The notes beneath the pieces were generated by a model, which ran no database searches, had not been told where the DNA came from, and saw only the letters and a program-made list of their open reading frames with translations. From contig DATBWZ010000038.1 in NCBI GenBank assembly GCA_036514535.1, forward strand, positions 1 to 30,602: a stretch of 30,602 nt of DNA, read 5' to 3'. A program made the position numbers and the translations under genes. Origin of the DNA: DATBWZ01 sp036514535 (GTDB lineage: Bacteria; JAMCPX01; DATBWZ01). Of this stretch, positions 1-7,764 are shown in pieces (the stretch's first letter is position 1; every line of letters begins with the position of its first letter).

Positions 1-364
1 CCGCTGCCTCAATGGCCTCCTCCCTTGAGATTTTCAATTTCTGGGACAGATGGATATCCGAGGTCGCTATAAAACAGTGTATTCGCGGCTTTTCGGCTCT
101 TTTCACAGCCTCTGCGGCACGAAGGACATCTTCCCGGTTAGCCCGCGCAAGTCCTGCGATAACACAATTCTTAACATTTTCGGAAATCGCCCTGACCGCC
201 TCAAAATCACCCTCAGAAGCAATCGGAAAACCAGCCTCAATTATATCCACATTTAACTTCTCCAGTTGCTTTGCCATTCTGATCTTTTCTTCCACATTCA
301 TGCTGAAGCCGGGAGACTGCTCTCCATCCCTTAATGTAGTATCAAAAATCTTAATTCTTTCCAT
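1..364 (-). CDS. leuA: 2-isopropylmalate synthase, N-terminal part (gene runs off the window)
   Basis: Condenses acetyl-CoA with 2-oxoisovalerate, the first committed step of leucine synthesis. Only about the first 121 residues are inside the window; the reading frame is open through base 1. The start of the HMGL-like TIM barrel is clear: DTTLRDGEQSPG at residues 8-19 carries the conserved R12/D13 pair, followed by EAGFP near residue 44 and GDFEAV. The ATG at 362-364 overlaps the pssA stop by 14 bases and has a weak AAGGG upstream. Homocitrate and citramalate synthases share the first motif, but position at the end of an ilvDBNC operon favours LeuA. Confidence 0.93.
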   Translation of the reverse strand, partial: MERIKIFDTTLRDGEQSPGFSMNVEEKIRMAKQLEKLNVDIIEAGFPIASEGDFEAVRAISENVKNCVIAGLARANREDVLRAAEAVKRAEKPRIHCFIATSDIHLSQKLKISREEAIEAA

Positions 365-1241
365 TTGCCCTTTTGGCCTCATCAACATGGATTACTTTTG
401 AATTCCTTGCCTCTGCGCTGTTCTGGTCTTTATCCTTCAACAAACCAACCTTCCGAATTACTGTTTCAACCGGCCCGCTCAGAAAGTATATGGACAAACA
501 TGTAAACAGAACCTTTACCGGTTCAACATAGAAAAGCACAAGCAGAAAAATAGCAAGCAGCATCACCATAAGGGGTTTGGTTTTAAAAAACTCCATATCC
601 TTCAGGCTTCTGTATTTTACTGAACTGATCATAAGGATTGATCCTGCAAAAACAATTATTAAAAAAGAGATCGGGCGGGAAAATATGAAATCCACAGGCT
701 TATTCAGAAGAAAATCAACAGGTCTGGACAGCAATGAAATTATTGTTTTCTGGGGTGTGGTTTCTATGTTATGTTTAATGTAAAAAAGAACTGTTGCGGA
801 TATCAGACCCGCTGCACCAGGGGTCGGAAGTCCTATAAAATACCGCTTTTCAATAGTTGAAACCTGTACATTAAACCGGGCAAGCCTCATAGCTGCACAG
901 GCCACAAAAAGGAAGGCTGCACCCCAGCCCCATTCCCCGAAAATATTCAATATCCAGAGGTACACCAATATTGCCGGTGCAACCCCAAAAGAAACAAGAT
1001 CGGAAAGGGAATCATATTCTGTTCCGAATCTGCTCGCTGTATTGGTCCACCTCGCAACCCTGCCATCAAGAACATCAAACATTCCGGCTACAAGAATTGC
1101 TATTGCCGACTTTTCTATATTCCCGTGAATAGCAGCAAGGATTGAATAAAAACCGGCAAAGAGGCTGACAGAGGTAAAAAAATTAGGGAGGATATAAATA
1201 CCCTTTGACGCGGAAAGTTTATTTTTTGGATCAATTTTCAT
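351..1241 (-). CDS. pssA: CDP-diacylglycerol--serine O-phosphatidyltransferase
   Basis: Integral membrane enzyme that transfers phosphatidyl from CDP-diacylglycerol to L-serine, giving phosphatidylserine. The CDP-alcohol phosphotransferase signature is complete: D56-x2-D59-G60-x2-A63-R64-x8-G73-x3-D77-x3-D81. Several hydrophobic segments follow the start (about residues 17-53, 85-115) and more lie in the second half. At 296 residues it is longer than the shortest family members (about 180-240), the extra length being a C-terminal pair of hydrophobic segments and a polar tail. It starts within the psd stop (ATGA, 4-base overlap). The adjacent psd gene provides the next step, so the pair makes phosphatidylethanolamine. 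Confidence 0.94.
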   Translation of the reverse strand: MKIDPKNKLSASKGIYILPNFFTSVSLFAGFYSILAAIHGNIEKSAIAILVAGMFDVLDGRVARWTNTASRFGTEYDSLSDLVSFGVAPAILVYLWILNIFGEWGWGAAFLFVACAAMRLARFNVQVSTIEKRYFIGLPTPGAAGLISATVLFYIKHNIETTPQKTIISLLSRPVDFLLNKPVDFIFSRPISFLIIVFAGSILMISSVKYRSLKDMEFFKTKPLMVMLLAIFLLVLFYVEPVKVLFTCLSIYFLSGPVETVIRKVGLLKDKDQNSAEARNSKVIHVDEAKRANGKN

Positions 1242-1873
1242 TTTATATATCCTAAAATTGAACTGCCTGCGTTTACTTTGTCCCCGACTGTAACTGTCAA
1301 CTGCGCATACGGAGGAAGAAACAAATCAACTCTTGAACCGAACCGGATCATTCCGAACCGCTGCCCGCGCTTCACATTATCGCCTTTTTTTAACCTGCAT
1401 ACAATCCTTCTTGCAATAAGCCCTGCAATCTGAACAAAGGCAACTTTCTCTCCATTCTGTCTTTTAATAATCACGGCATTTTGTTCATTATCATCGGAAG
1501 CCTTATCAAGGCTCGCCACAACAAATTTTCCCGGCCGGTAGCGAACTTCATCAACCACTCCGTCACAGGGAATACGGTTCACATGAACATTAAATACGGA
1601 CATAAATATGGAAACCTTCTTCATTTCCCTACGAAAATACGGGTCTTCGCTCACCTGTTCAACTTTTATTATTTTGCCGTCCGCAGGAGCAATAATTGTA
1701 TTGGGATCAAATGGAATTCCCCTTTCAGGATCCCTGAAGAACCAGACGGAGAACAGTCCGAAGATAAAAAAGGGCATTCCGGCGTTCCAGCCCATAAGAT
1801 AATTCAAAAATCCTCCTATTATAAATGAAGGCAGTATTATCGGAAGTCCGTCTTTTGCAACAGGTATCCTCAT
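1238..1873 (-). CDS. psd: Phosphatidylserine decarboxylase proenzyme, short type
   Basis: Decarboxylates phosphatidylserine to phosphatidylethanolamine. At 211 residues it belongs to the short, archaeal-type PSD branch. It has an N-terminal hydrophobic stretch (about residues 10-45), the block APADGKI near residue 62, FMSVFNVHVNRIP near residue 90, and a C-terminal AGSSILG in which self-cleavage between G203 and S204 would generate the pyruvoyl group. The ATG at 1871-1873 overlaps the ilvC stop by one base (TAATG) and its stop overlaps the pssA start, so all three genes are probably translationally coupled. Confidence 0.94.
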   Translation of the reverse strand: MRIPVAKDGLPIILPSFIIGGFLNYLMGWNAGMPFFIFGLFSVWFFRDPERGIPFDPNTIIAPADGKIIKVEQVSEDPYFRREMKKVSIFMSVFNVHVNRIPCDGVVDEVRYRPGKFVVASLDKASDDNEQNAVIIKRQNGEKVAFVQIAGLIARRIVCRLKKGDNVKRGQRFGMIRFGSRVDLFLPPYAQLTVTVGDKVNAGSSILGYIK

Positions 1874-2883
1874 TATTTTTTTTCCTGTTTTGCCTCCTTC
1901 TTAAGCCAGGGCATCATAGCACGGAGCTTCTCGCCTACATCCTCTATTGAATGCGTTGCCCATTTTTTAAGCAGCGCATTGAATACCGGTCTGTTTGCCC
2001 TGTTTTCAAGAATCCATTCCCGCGCAAATTCGCCGTTTTGGATTTCCTTTAAAATTGTTCTCATCCTCTCGCGAACACTTTCATCAATAAGCCTTGGGCC
2101 ACTTATAATATCGCCATACTTTGCAGTGTTGCTTATTGCGGCCCTCATATTTGCAATTCCACCTTCATACACGAGGTCCACTATCAGTTTCATCTCGTGG
2201 AGACACTCAAAATATGCCATCTCCGGCGGATACCCTGCCTCAACGAGTGTTTCAAAACCTGCGGTAATCAATGAGGTGAGACCGCCGCAAAGGACGCACT
2301 GCTCTCCGAAAAGATCCGTCTCAGTCTCATCCTTAAATGTAGTTTCTATGACGCCTGTCCGCAGCGCACCAATGCCCTTTGCATAAGCAAGCGCAACCTT
2401 CTTTGCGTCACCTGAAGCATCCTGCTGCACGGCGATCAGGGCAGGGACTCCGCGCCCCTTCTGGTACTCCTGTCGGACCATGTAACCAGGTCCTTTAGGA
2501 GCAACCATAATAACATCAACATGAGATGGCGGAACTATCTGGTGAAAATGGATGTTAAACCCGTGAGAAAAGGATATGCATTTGCCCTTTTTTAAACCGT
2601 TCTTAATCTCATTCCGGTAAACATCCGCCTGGTGTTCATCAGGCACAAGTATCTGTATAAGATCGCTTTTCTCCGCTGCTTCCAGCGCTGTCACCGGCTT
2701 GAATCCATGTTCAACGGCAGTACTGTAATTCTTCGTTCCATCAACCTCGGATACAACAACATTAACGCCGCTGTCCCTCAGATTCTGCGCCTGCGCCTGG
2801 CCCTGATTCCCGTAACCAACTACAGCAATGGTTTTGCCCTTCAAATACTTGAGATCGCCATCCTTCTCGTAATAAACCTTCAA
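1873..2883 (-). CDS. ilvC: Ketol-acid reductoisomerase (class I), TTG start, unusual cofactor loop
   Basis: Converts acetolactate or acetohydroxybutyrate to the dihydroxy acid with Mg2+ and NAD(P)H (valine/isoleucine pathway). At 336 residues it is class I. The Rossmann motif GYGNQGQAQAQNL is at residues 23-35, and APKGPGYMVRQEYQ and DLFGEQCVLCGG follow. The start is TTG at 2881-2883: a stop codon (TGA) lies in frame two codons upstream and a strong AGGAGG sits inside the end of ilvN, so no other start is possible nearby. The loop after strand beta-2 reads SEVDGTKNY (residues 45-53). NADPH-type enzymes usually have a GLR...S pattern there; the missing arginine and the acidic residues suggest NADH use (inference). 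Confidence 0.96.
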   Translation of the reverse strand: MKVYYEKDGDLKYLKGKTIAVVGYGNQGQAQAQNLRDSGVNVVVSEVDGTKNYSTAVEHGFKPVTALEAAEKSDLIQILVPDEHQADVYRNEIKNGLKKGKCISFSHGFNIHFHQIVPPSHVDVIMVAPKGPGYMVRQEYQKGRGVPALIAVQQDASGDAKKVALAYAKGIGALRTGVIETTFKDETETDLFGEQCVLCGGLTSLITAGFETLVEAGYPPEMAYFECLHEMKLIVDLVYEGGIANMRAAISNTAKYGDIISGPRLIDESVRERMRTILKEIQNGEFAREWILENRANRPVFNALLKKWATHSIEDVGEKLRAMMPWLKKEAKQEKK

Positions 2884-3398
2884 ATATCACCTCCTGAATT
2901 TTTATGATTAGATTGTGGTCTTTTGACGCCCCTTGTCATAGCTACTATCCCTGTTCTTGCTATCTCCTTCATTCCGAATGGCCTGAGCAGTTCTATGATC
3001 GCGGCAAGTTTTTTCTCATCGCCGGTAGCCTCAATAATATAACCATCTTGGGCAACATCAACAATCTTTGACCTGAATATATCAACAATACTGAGTATCT
3101 CGGAACGGGAGTTATTCTCTACATTGACCTTTATTAACGCAAGTTCCCTGCCGACAAAATCCGCCTCAGTCAAATCGGACACCTTTATAACATCAACGAG
3201 TTTATTAAGCTGCTTGGTTATCTGTTCAATCACCTGGTCGTTTCCGTTTGTGACAATCGTCATTTTTGATACGCCTGAATCCATTGTTTCCGCCACAGTC
3301 AGCGATTCAATGTTGTAGCCGCGGCCGCTAAACATCCCGGCTACACGGGCAAGAACACCAAACTTGTTTTCCACCAGTAATGAAATTACATGTCGCAT
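2880..3398 (-). CDS. ilvN: Acetolactate synthase small (regulatory) subunit
   Basis: Regulatory subunit that activates IlvB and mediates feedback inhibition by valine. An N-terminal ACT domain (about residues 2-75) begins RHVISLLVENKFGVLARVAG with the GRGYNIESL block typical of IlvN/IlvH. The second half (about 80-160) is the ALS small-subunit C-terminal domain. Length 172 is normal. A GAGG ribosome-binding site precedes the ATG. The stop overlaps the ilvC TTG start (TTGA), and the ilvC ribosome-binding site lies in its last codons. It lies 7 bases after ilvB. Confidence 0.95.
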   Translation of the reverse strand: MRHVISLLVENKFGVLARVAGMFSGRGYNIESLTVAETMDSGVSKMTIVTNGNDQVIEQITKQLNKLVDVIKVSDLTEADFVGRELALIKVNVENNSRSEILSIVDIFRSKIVDVAQDGYIIEATGDEKKLAAIIELLRPFGMKEIARTGIVAMTRGVKRPQSNHKNSGGDI

Positions 3399-3405
3399 AA
3401 TATCC

Positions 3406-5121
3406 TCACAAAATTATCATTTCCTTCAATCCCGCCCCTGCAGGAACCATGGGATAAACGCCCTCTTCCCTTTCAACAACCACATCAATAAGGGTTGGTT
3501 TGCCGTTGCTGAACGCATCCTTCAGTTTTCTCTCAGTTTCCTCTGGTTTATCTATTCTTATTCCCACAGCACCGTATGCCTCGGCAAGTTTGACAAAATC
3601 CGGCATAACCTCCAAACAGGAGTAGGAATAGCGTTTATTATAAAATTTCTCCTGCCATTGCCTTACCATTCCCAGAAACTTATTGTCAATAATAACAACC
3701 TTCACGGGCAGATTATACTGAACAGCAGTAGCTACCTCCTGGATATTCATCTGTATGCTCCCGTCGCCGGAGATGCTAATCACCAGTTCGTCAGGAAAGG
3801 CAACCTGCGCGCCTATTGCAGCAGGAAATCCATAGCCCATGGTGCCAAGCCCCCCTGAGGTAAGAAATTTTCTTGGCTTATGGAACTTGTAGAATTGCGC
3901 CGCCCACATCTGGTGCTGCCCCACATCTGTAGATATTATAGCCTTCCCATTGGTTAGTTTATATATGGTCTCAACAACAAACTGCGGCTTGATTTTTTTG
4001 CTATTCCTGCCGTAAGTAAGCGGGTGTTTAGCCGTCCATTCGCGGATCTGCGCCAGCCATGGTCCTACGCGTTTTCTAAATTCCTTTGTCCGTTTATCAG
4101 CCTCAACCTGCGCGACTATTTCTTTAAGAATATTCTTTGCATCCCCTACTATTGGAATATCTACCTCTACACTCTTCCCGATGGAAGTAGGATCTATATC
4201 AATTTGTATTATTCTGGCTTCAGGAGCAAAGTCCGACACCTTTCCGGTTACGCGGTCATCAAAACGCACACCGACACCGATTATAAGATCCGAGTGCTGT
4301 ATTGCCATATTCGCAGCATATGTCCCATGCATACCAAGCATTCCCAGGAAAAGTTCATTCTCCCCTGGAAATCCGCCAAGACCCATGAGACTACTTGTAA
4401 CAGGGATTCTTAATTTCTCCGCAAGCCTTTTAAGATCAGCATCCGCAGAAGCAAGATTTATCCCGCCTCCGGAGAAGATCATTGGCCTGCTGCTTTCAAA
4501 AATCGCATCAACTGCCTTCTTTATCTGTCCAGGATGCCCTTGATAGTTAGGTTTATAACTCCTGATATTTGCGGCGGCTGGATAAAGAAACCTGCTTTTT
4601 ACCTGTGTTATATCTTTGGGAATATCAATCAGCACCGGACCTGGTCTGCCTGTGGAAGCTATATAAAAAGCCTCCTTTATGGTCCGGGCAAGGTCTTTGA
4701 CATTCTTTACCAAAAAATTATGCTTTGTGCATGGTCTGGTAATTCCTACTATATCCGCCTCCTGAAAGGCGTCATTGCCAACAAGCGTCGTAGGAACCTG
4801 ACCGGTAATAATTACAAGCGGGATTGAATCCATGTAGGCAGTGGCAATTCCTGTCACAGTATTGGTTGCACCCGGGCCAGAGGTGACAAGCACAACCCCC
4901 GGCTTGCCGGTTGAACGGGCATACCCATCAGCAGCATGAACCGCGCCCTGTTCGTGCCTGGTCAATACATGCTTTATCTTCGCATCATACAGTACATCGT
5001 ATATGTTCAGCACGGAACCCCCGGGAAAGCCAAAAATCACATCCACACCTTCGCGAAGAAGGCTTTCCACAAGTATCTGTGCCCCTGTTAATTCCGGGGC
5101 TTTTACTTCAGCATCTTTCAT
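3406..5121 (-). CDS. ilvB: Acetolactate synthase large (catalytic) subunit, biosynthetic type
   Basis: ThDP- and FAD-dependent condensation of two pyruvates to acetolactate, or of pyruvate with 2-oxobutyrate. At 571 residues it has the three expected domains: N-terminal PYR domain with HEQGAVHAADGYARSTGKPG (catalytic Glu) near residue 57, central FAD/DHAP domain with GVRFDDRVTGK near residue 285, and C-terminal ThDP domain with GDGSIQMN...DNKFLGMVRQWQ around residues 450-490. Adjacent ilvN identifies it as the biosynthetic enzyme rather than catabolic AlsS. The ATG overlaps the ilvD stop by one base (TAATG). Confidence 0.96.
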   Translation of the reverse strand: MKDAEVKAPELTGAQILVESLLREGVDVIFGFPGGSVLNIYDVLYDAKIKHVLTRHEQGAVHAADGYARSTGKPGVVLVTSGPGATNTVTGIATAYMDSIPLVIITGQVPTTLVGNDAFQEADIVGITRPCTKHNFLVKNVKDLARTIKEAFYIASTGRPGPVLIDIPKDITQVKSRFLYPAAANIRSYKPNYQGHPGQIKKAVDAIFESSRPMIFSGGGINLASADADLKRLAEKLRIPVTSSLMGLGGFPGENELFLGMLGMHGTYAANMAIQHSDLIIGVGVRFDDRVTGKVSDFAPEARIIQIDIDPTSIGKSVEVDIPIVGDAKNILKEIVAQVEADKRTKEFRKRVGPWLAQIREWTAKHPLTYGRNSKKIKPQFVVETIYKLTNGKAIISTDVGQHQMWAAQFYKFHKPRKFLTSGGLGTMGYGFPAAIGAQVAFPDELVISISGDGSIQMNIQEVATAVQYNLPVKVVIIDNKFLGMVRQWQEKFYNKRYSYSCLEVMPDFVKLAEAYGAVGIRIDKPEETERKLKDAFSNGKPTLIDVVVEREEGVYPMVPAGAGLKEMIIL

Positions 5122-6779
5122 TAGTCACCCCGCAGAATTGCTCCGGTACTCGCAGACGTAACAAGATTTGAATATCTACGCAGATAGCCATGTTTTATCT
5201 TTGGTTCAATAGGCTTAAATCTGCTGAATCTGCTTTTTAGTTCGTTTTCGTTTATAAGGAGGTTCAATTTTCTGTCCGCTATATCTATTTCAATCCTGTC
5301 ACCATCCTTAATGATTCCAATGGGTCCTCCTTCCATCGCTTCCGGCGAAACATGGCCTATACAAGGGCCTCTCGTGCCTCCGGAGAACCTTCCATCAGTG
5401 ATAAGGGCAACGCTTTCAGAAAGGCCCATTCCCGCAATCGCAGCTGTTGGAGCAAGCATTTCCCTCATTCCTGGTCCGCCTTTTGGTCCTTCGTAACGGA
5501 TCACCACTACATCACCGTTATTTATTTTCTTTCCTATGATTGCCTTCATTGCATCATCTTCGGATTCAAACACCCTTGCCGTCCCTGTGAATTTCATCAT
5601 CTTCGGGCTCACAGCAGACTGTTTTACCACTGCGCCATCCGGAGCAAGGTTGCCCTTGAGAATTGCAATGCCCCCTTCTTTGTAATATGGATTTTCGAGC
5701 GACCTGATAACATTCCTGTCCGGCGCTGGTTCAATCCTGGCATACTCAGCAATATCTCCGCCTGTAACGGCAGGATTATTCTTTAAAAATGACTTCAGGG
5801 TATTCATTACTCCAGGAACCCCACCTGCAAATTCAAGATCTTCCATAAAATGATCACCAGCGGGCCTTATCCTCGTAATATTAGGGGTCTCCCTGCTCAA
5901 TCTGTCAAAATCATCAAGGGTAATTCCTGCGCCCGCCTCGTTTGATATCGCCATAAGATGAAGGATTGTATTCGTTGAACCACCCAGGGCAAGATCCATC
6001 CTTATTGCGTTTTCAAAAGCTGCGCGGGTCATAATCTTTTTTGCACCAACATCTTTTTTAACCAGCTCCACAATTTTTGAACCGCTCATGAAGGCAATCC
6101 GCTTCTTTTTTGATGTTCCCGCAAGAGCTGTTCCGCACCCGGGAAGGCTCATACCCATTGCCTCCGAGAGGCACGCCATTGTATTCGCAGTAAACAGTCC
6201 GGAACAGGAACCTTCTCCCGGACATGCGCAGATCTCCAGTTCATCCACATCCCTGTCGGTCAATTCCCCCTTCTCCCTTCTGCCGACAACCTCAAAGGTA
6301 TCATGAACAAGGTCAAGCCTTTTGCCCTTATACATGCCTGTCCGCATGGGACCGGCAGTCACAACTATCGACGGCACATCAAGCCGTGCCGCAGCCATAA
6401 GCATTCCGGGGGTAATCTTGTCGCAATTCGTAAGCAGAACAACGCCGTCAAATCCATGAGCCATCATCATGGACTCTATCGTATCAGCTACAATCTCCCT
6501 CAAGGGCAGAGAGTAGTGCATTCCGACATGCCCCATAGCAATGCCATCGCAGATGGCAGGGACCCCGAAGATATACGAATATCCTCCTCCGGTGTGAACC
6601 CCTTTTTCAATAAACCTTTCAAGCTCACGCATCCCTGTATGTCCTGGAACCACATCGGTAAAACTTGAGGCTATACCTATTAATGGTTTGTTTAATTCCT
6701 CCCGCGGAATGCCCGTAGCAAAAAGCAAAGCCCTCTGTGGAACCCTTTCTGGTCCAAATTTTACTCTGTTACTTCGCAT
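5121..6779 (-). CDS. ilvD: Dihydroxy-acid dehydratase
   Basis: Iron-sulfur dehydratase that produces 2-oxoisovalerate and 2-oxo-3-methylvalerate, the step after IlvC. Length 552 fits IlvD rather than the sugar-acid dehydratase Edd. Cluster-ligand regions are visible: TNCDKITPGM near residue 118 and CPGEGSCSGLFTANTM near residue 190; the C-terminal half has SVALITDGRFSGGTRG. The ATG at 6777-6779 is 6 bases after the YdcH-like gene, in the same transcription unit. Order ilvD-ilvB-ilvN-ilvC covers three consecutive steps of valine and isoleucine synthesis. Confidence 0.96.
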   Translation of the reverse strand: MRSNRVKFGPERVPQRALLFATGIPREELNKPLIGIASSFTDVVPGHTGMRELERFIEKGVHTGGGYSYIFGVPAICDGIAMGHVGMHYSLPLREIVADTIESMMMAHGFDGVVLLTNCDKITPGMLMAAARLDVPSIVVTAGPMRTGMYKGKRLDLVHDTFEVVGRREKGELTDRDVDELEICACPGEGSCSGLFTANTMACLSEAMGMSLPGCGTALAGTSKKKRIAFMSGSKIVELVKKDVGAKKIMTRAAFENAIRMDLALGGSTNTILHLMAISNEAGAGITLDDFDRLSRETPNITRIRPAGDHFMEDLEFAGGVPGVMNTLKSFLKNNPAVTGGDIAEYARIEPAPDRNVIRSLENPYYKEGGIAILKGNLAPDGAVVKQSAVSPKMMKFTGTARVFESEDDAMKAIIGKKINNGDVVVIRYEGPKGGPGMREMLAPTAAIAGMGLSESVALITDGRFSGGTRGPCIGHVSPEAMEGGPIGIIKDGDRIEIDIADRKLNLLINENELKSRFSRFKPIEPKIKHGYLRRYSNLVTSASTGAILRGD

Positions 6780-6785
6780 TTTCTA

Positions 6786-7016
6786 TCAATTACCTTCCTT
6801 TTTATATTTCTCTATTATTTTGTATAATCTGTCTTTCCCCGCCAGTTTCAGTTTCTGTATTCTCTTCTTTTCCATCTCTTCTTCGGGGGTAAGGATAGAT
6901 TTTGCCATGAATGTTTCAAGGATTTTTTCGTATTCCTGATGTTCATGCCAGAGTTTCTTAACCTCTGTATCTTTTGTAATCAATTGTTTGATGATCTCTT
7001 CATCTTTCATTTCCAC
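6786..7016 (-). CDS. YdcH/DUF465 family small coiled-coil protein
   Basis: Short charged helical protein of 76 residues. It matches the DUF465 (YdcH) pattern: a conserved His in the EHQEYEK segment (about residues 25-31), then a stretch ending in ...KLKLAGKDRLYKII. The family is widespread in Gram-negative bacteria and has no firmly established role. The start is probably GTG at 7014-7016, since AGGAGG lies at the right distance upstream; an ATG two codons further in is the alternative. It is the first gene after the consensus promoter at 7041-7069, so it leads the branched-chain amino acid operon. Whether it has a function related to that operon cannot be told from sequence. Confidence 0.82.
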   Translation of the reverse strand: MEMKDEEIIKQLITKDTEVKKLWHEHQEYEKILETFMAKSILTPEEEMEKKRIQKLKLAGKDRLYKIIEKYKKEGN

Positions 7017-7040
7017 TGGGGACCTCCTTTAGAATTTATT

Positions 7041-7069
7041 ATTATAAAAAATATTTGCATATCTGTCAA
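7041..7069 (-). promoter_or_regulatory. Perfect consensus sigma70-type promoter for the ydcH-ilv-psd-pssA-leuA operon
   Basis: On the minus strand TTGACA (7064-7069) is followed by exactly 17 bases and TATAAT (7041-7046), a full match to the consensus. The -35 box overlaps the tsaB stop codon. Predicted start near base 7034 gives a short leader of about 17 bases that carries AGGAGG before the GTG at 7016. There is no room for a T-box, leader peptide or attenuator between this promoter and the first gene. Confidence 0.8.
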
Positions 7070-7764
7070 TTTTTATCAAGACTAAAAGTTTTCACATAAT
7101 TGGGTTGGAGGGACGGCGTTTTATAAATTCTTTTAGCACTGAATATCCCTACTCCTATCCTGCCGAGCATGGCCGGAGAAGAAAAATTTAAAGCCTCATC
7201 ATTGAATACCGCCATGTCGCCAAGTGATTCAATTATCTCCGCCCTGAATTTTATCGTTCCTTCACCGATAAAGACGCTCTTTTTATTTATTCCTTTCAGT
7301 AAACTGCCGGGATCCGCAACCAGCGGGCCGGACAGGCGCTTCATCACGCCGTTCCTGTTTTCAAATGCAGCATGGTAGACTTCTCCATGTTTTGCGTCAA
7401 TCCATACTATAATCTGATCCCCGGAAGATACAGAACCAGCTAACACATCAAGGGAACTTACACCGACAACCGGCAGGGACAGGGCAAAGGATAATCCTTG
7501 CGCTGCGGCCATTCCGATCCTTATTCCGGTAAACGAGCCCGGTCCGATATTAACGACAAGAAGACCCAGATCCTCAACCCTTACACCGCATTTAGTTAAG
7601 GTTGAATCAATAAGGGGCAGGAGACAGGCAGATGGTTTTTCCCCAGGCAACAGAAATTGCTCCTGCAAGCAGTCAACGCCATCCAAATAAGCAACCCCTG
7701 TCCTTGCAGCGGCAGTATCTATTGCAACAGTCTTCAGGATATATGTTTTATCCTTCCTTGCCAT
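7066..7764 (-). CDS. tsaB: tRNA threonylcarbamoyladenosine biosynthesis protein TsaB
   Basis: Scaffold partner of TsaD and TsaE in formation of the t6A modification at position 37 of ANN-decoding tRNAs. An ASKHA-fold start (VAIDTAAARTGVAYLDG, residues 13-29) and the conserved block NIGPGSFTGIRIG (about residues 71-83) are typical of TsaB. Length 232 is normal. It lacks the metal-binding HxxxH of TsaD, which excludes that paralogue. The ATG at 7762-7764 overlaps the rseP stop by one base (TGATG). Confidence 0.93.
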   Translation of the reverse strand: MARKDKTYILKTVAIDTAAARTGVAYLDGVDCLQEQFLLPGEKPSACLLPLIDSTLTKCGVRVEDLGLLVVNIGPGSFTGIRIGMAAAQGLSFALSLPVVGVSSLDVLAGSVSSGDQIIVWIDAKHGEVYHAAFENRNGVMKRLSGPLVADPGSLLKGINKKSVFIGEGTIKFRAEIIESLGDMAVFNDEALNFSSPAMLGRIGVGIFSAKRIYKTPSLQPNYVKTFSLDKN

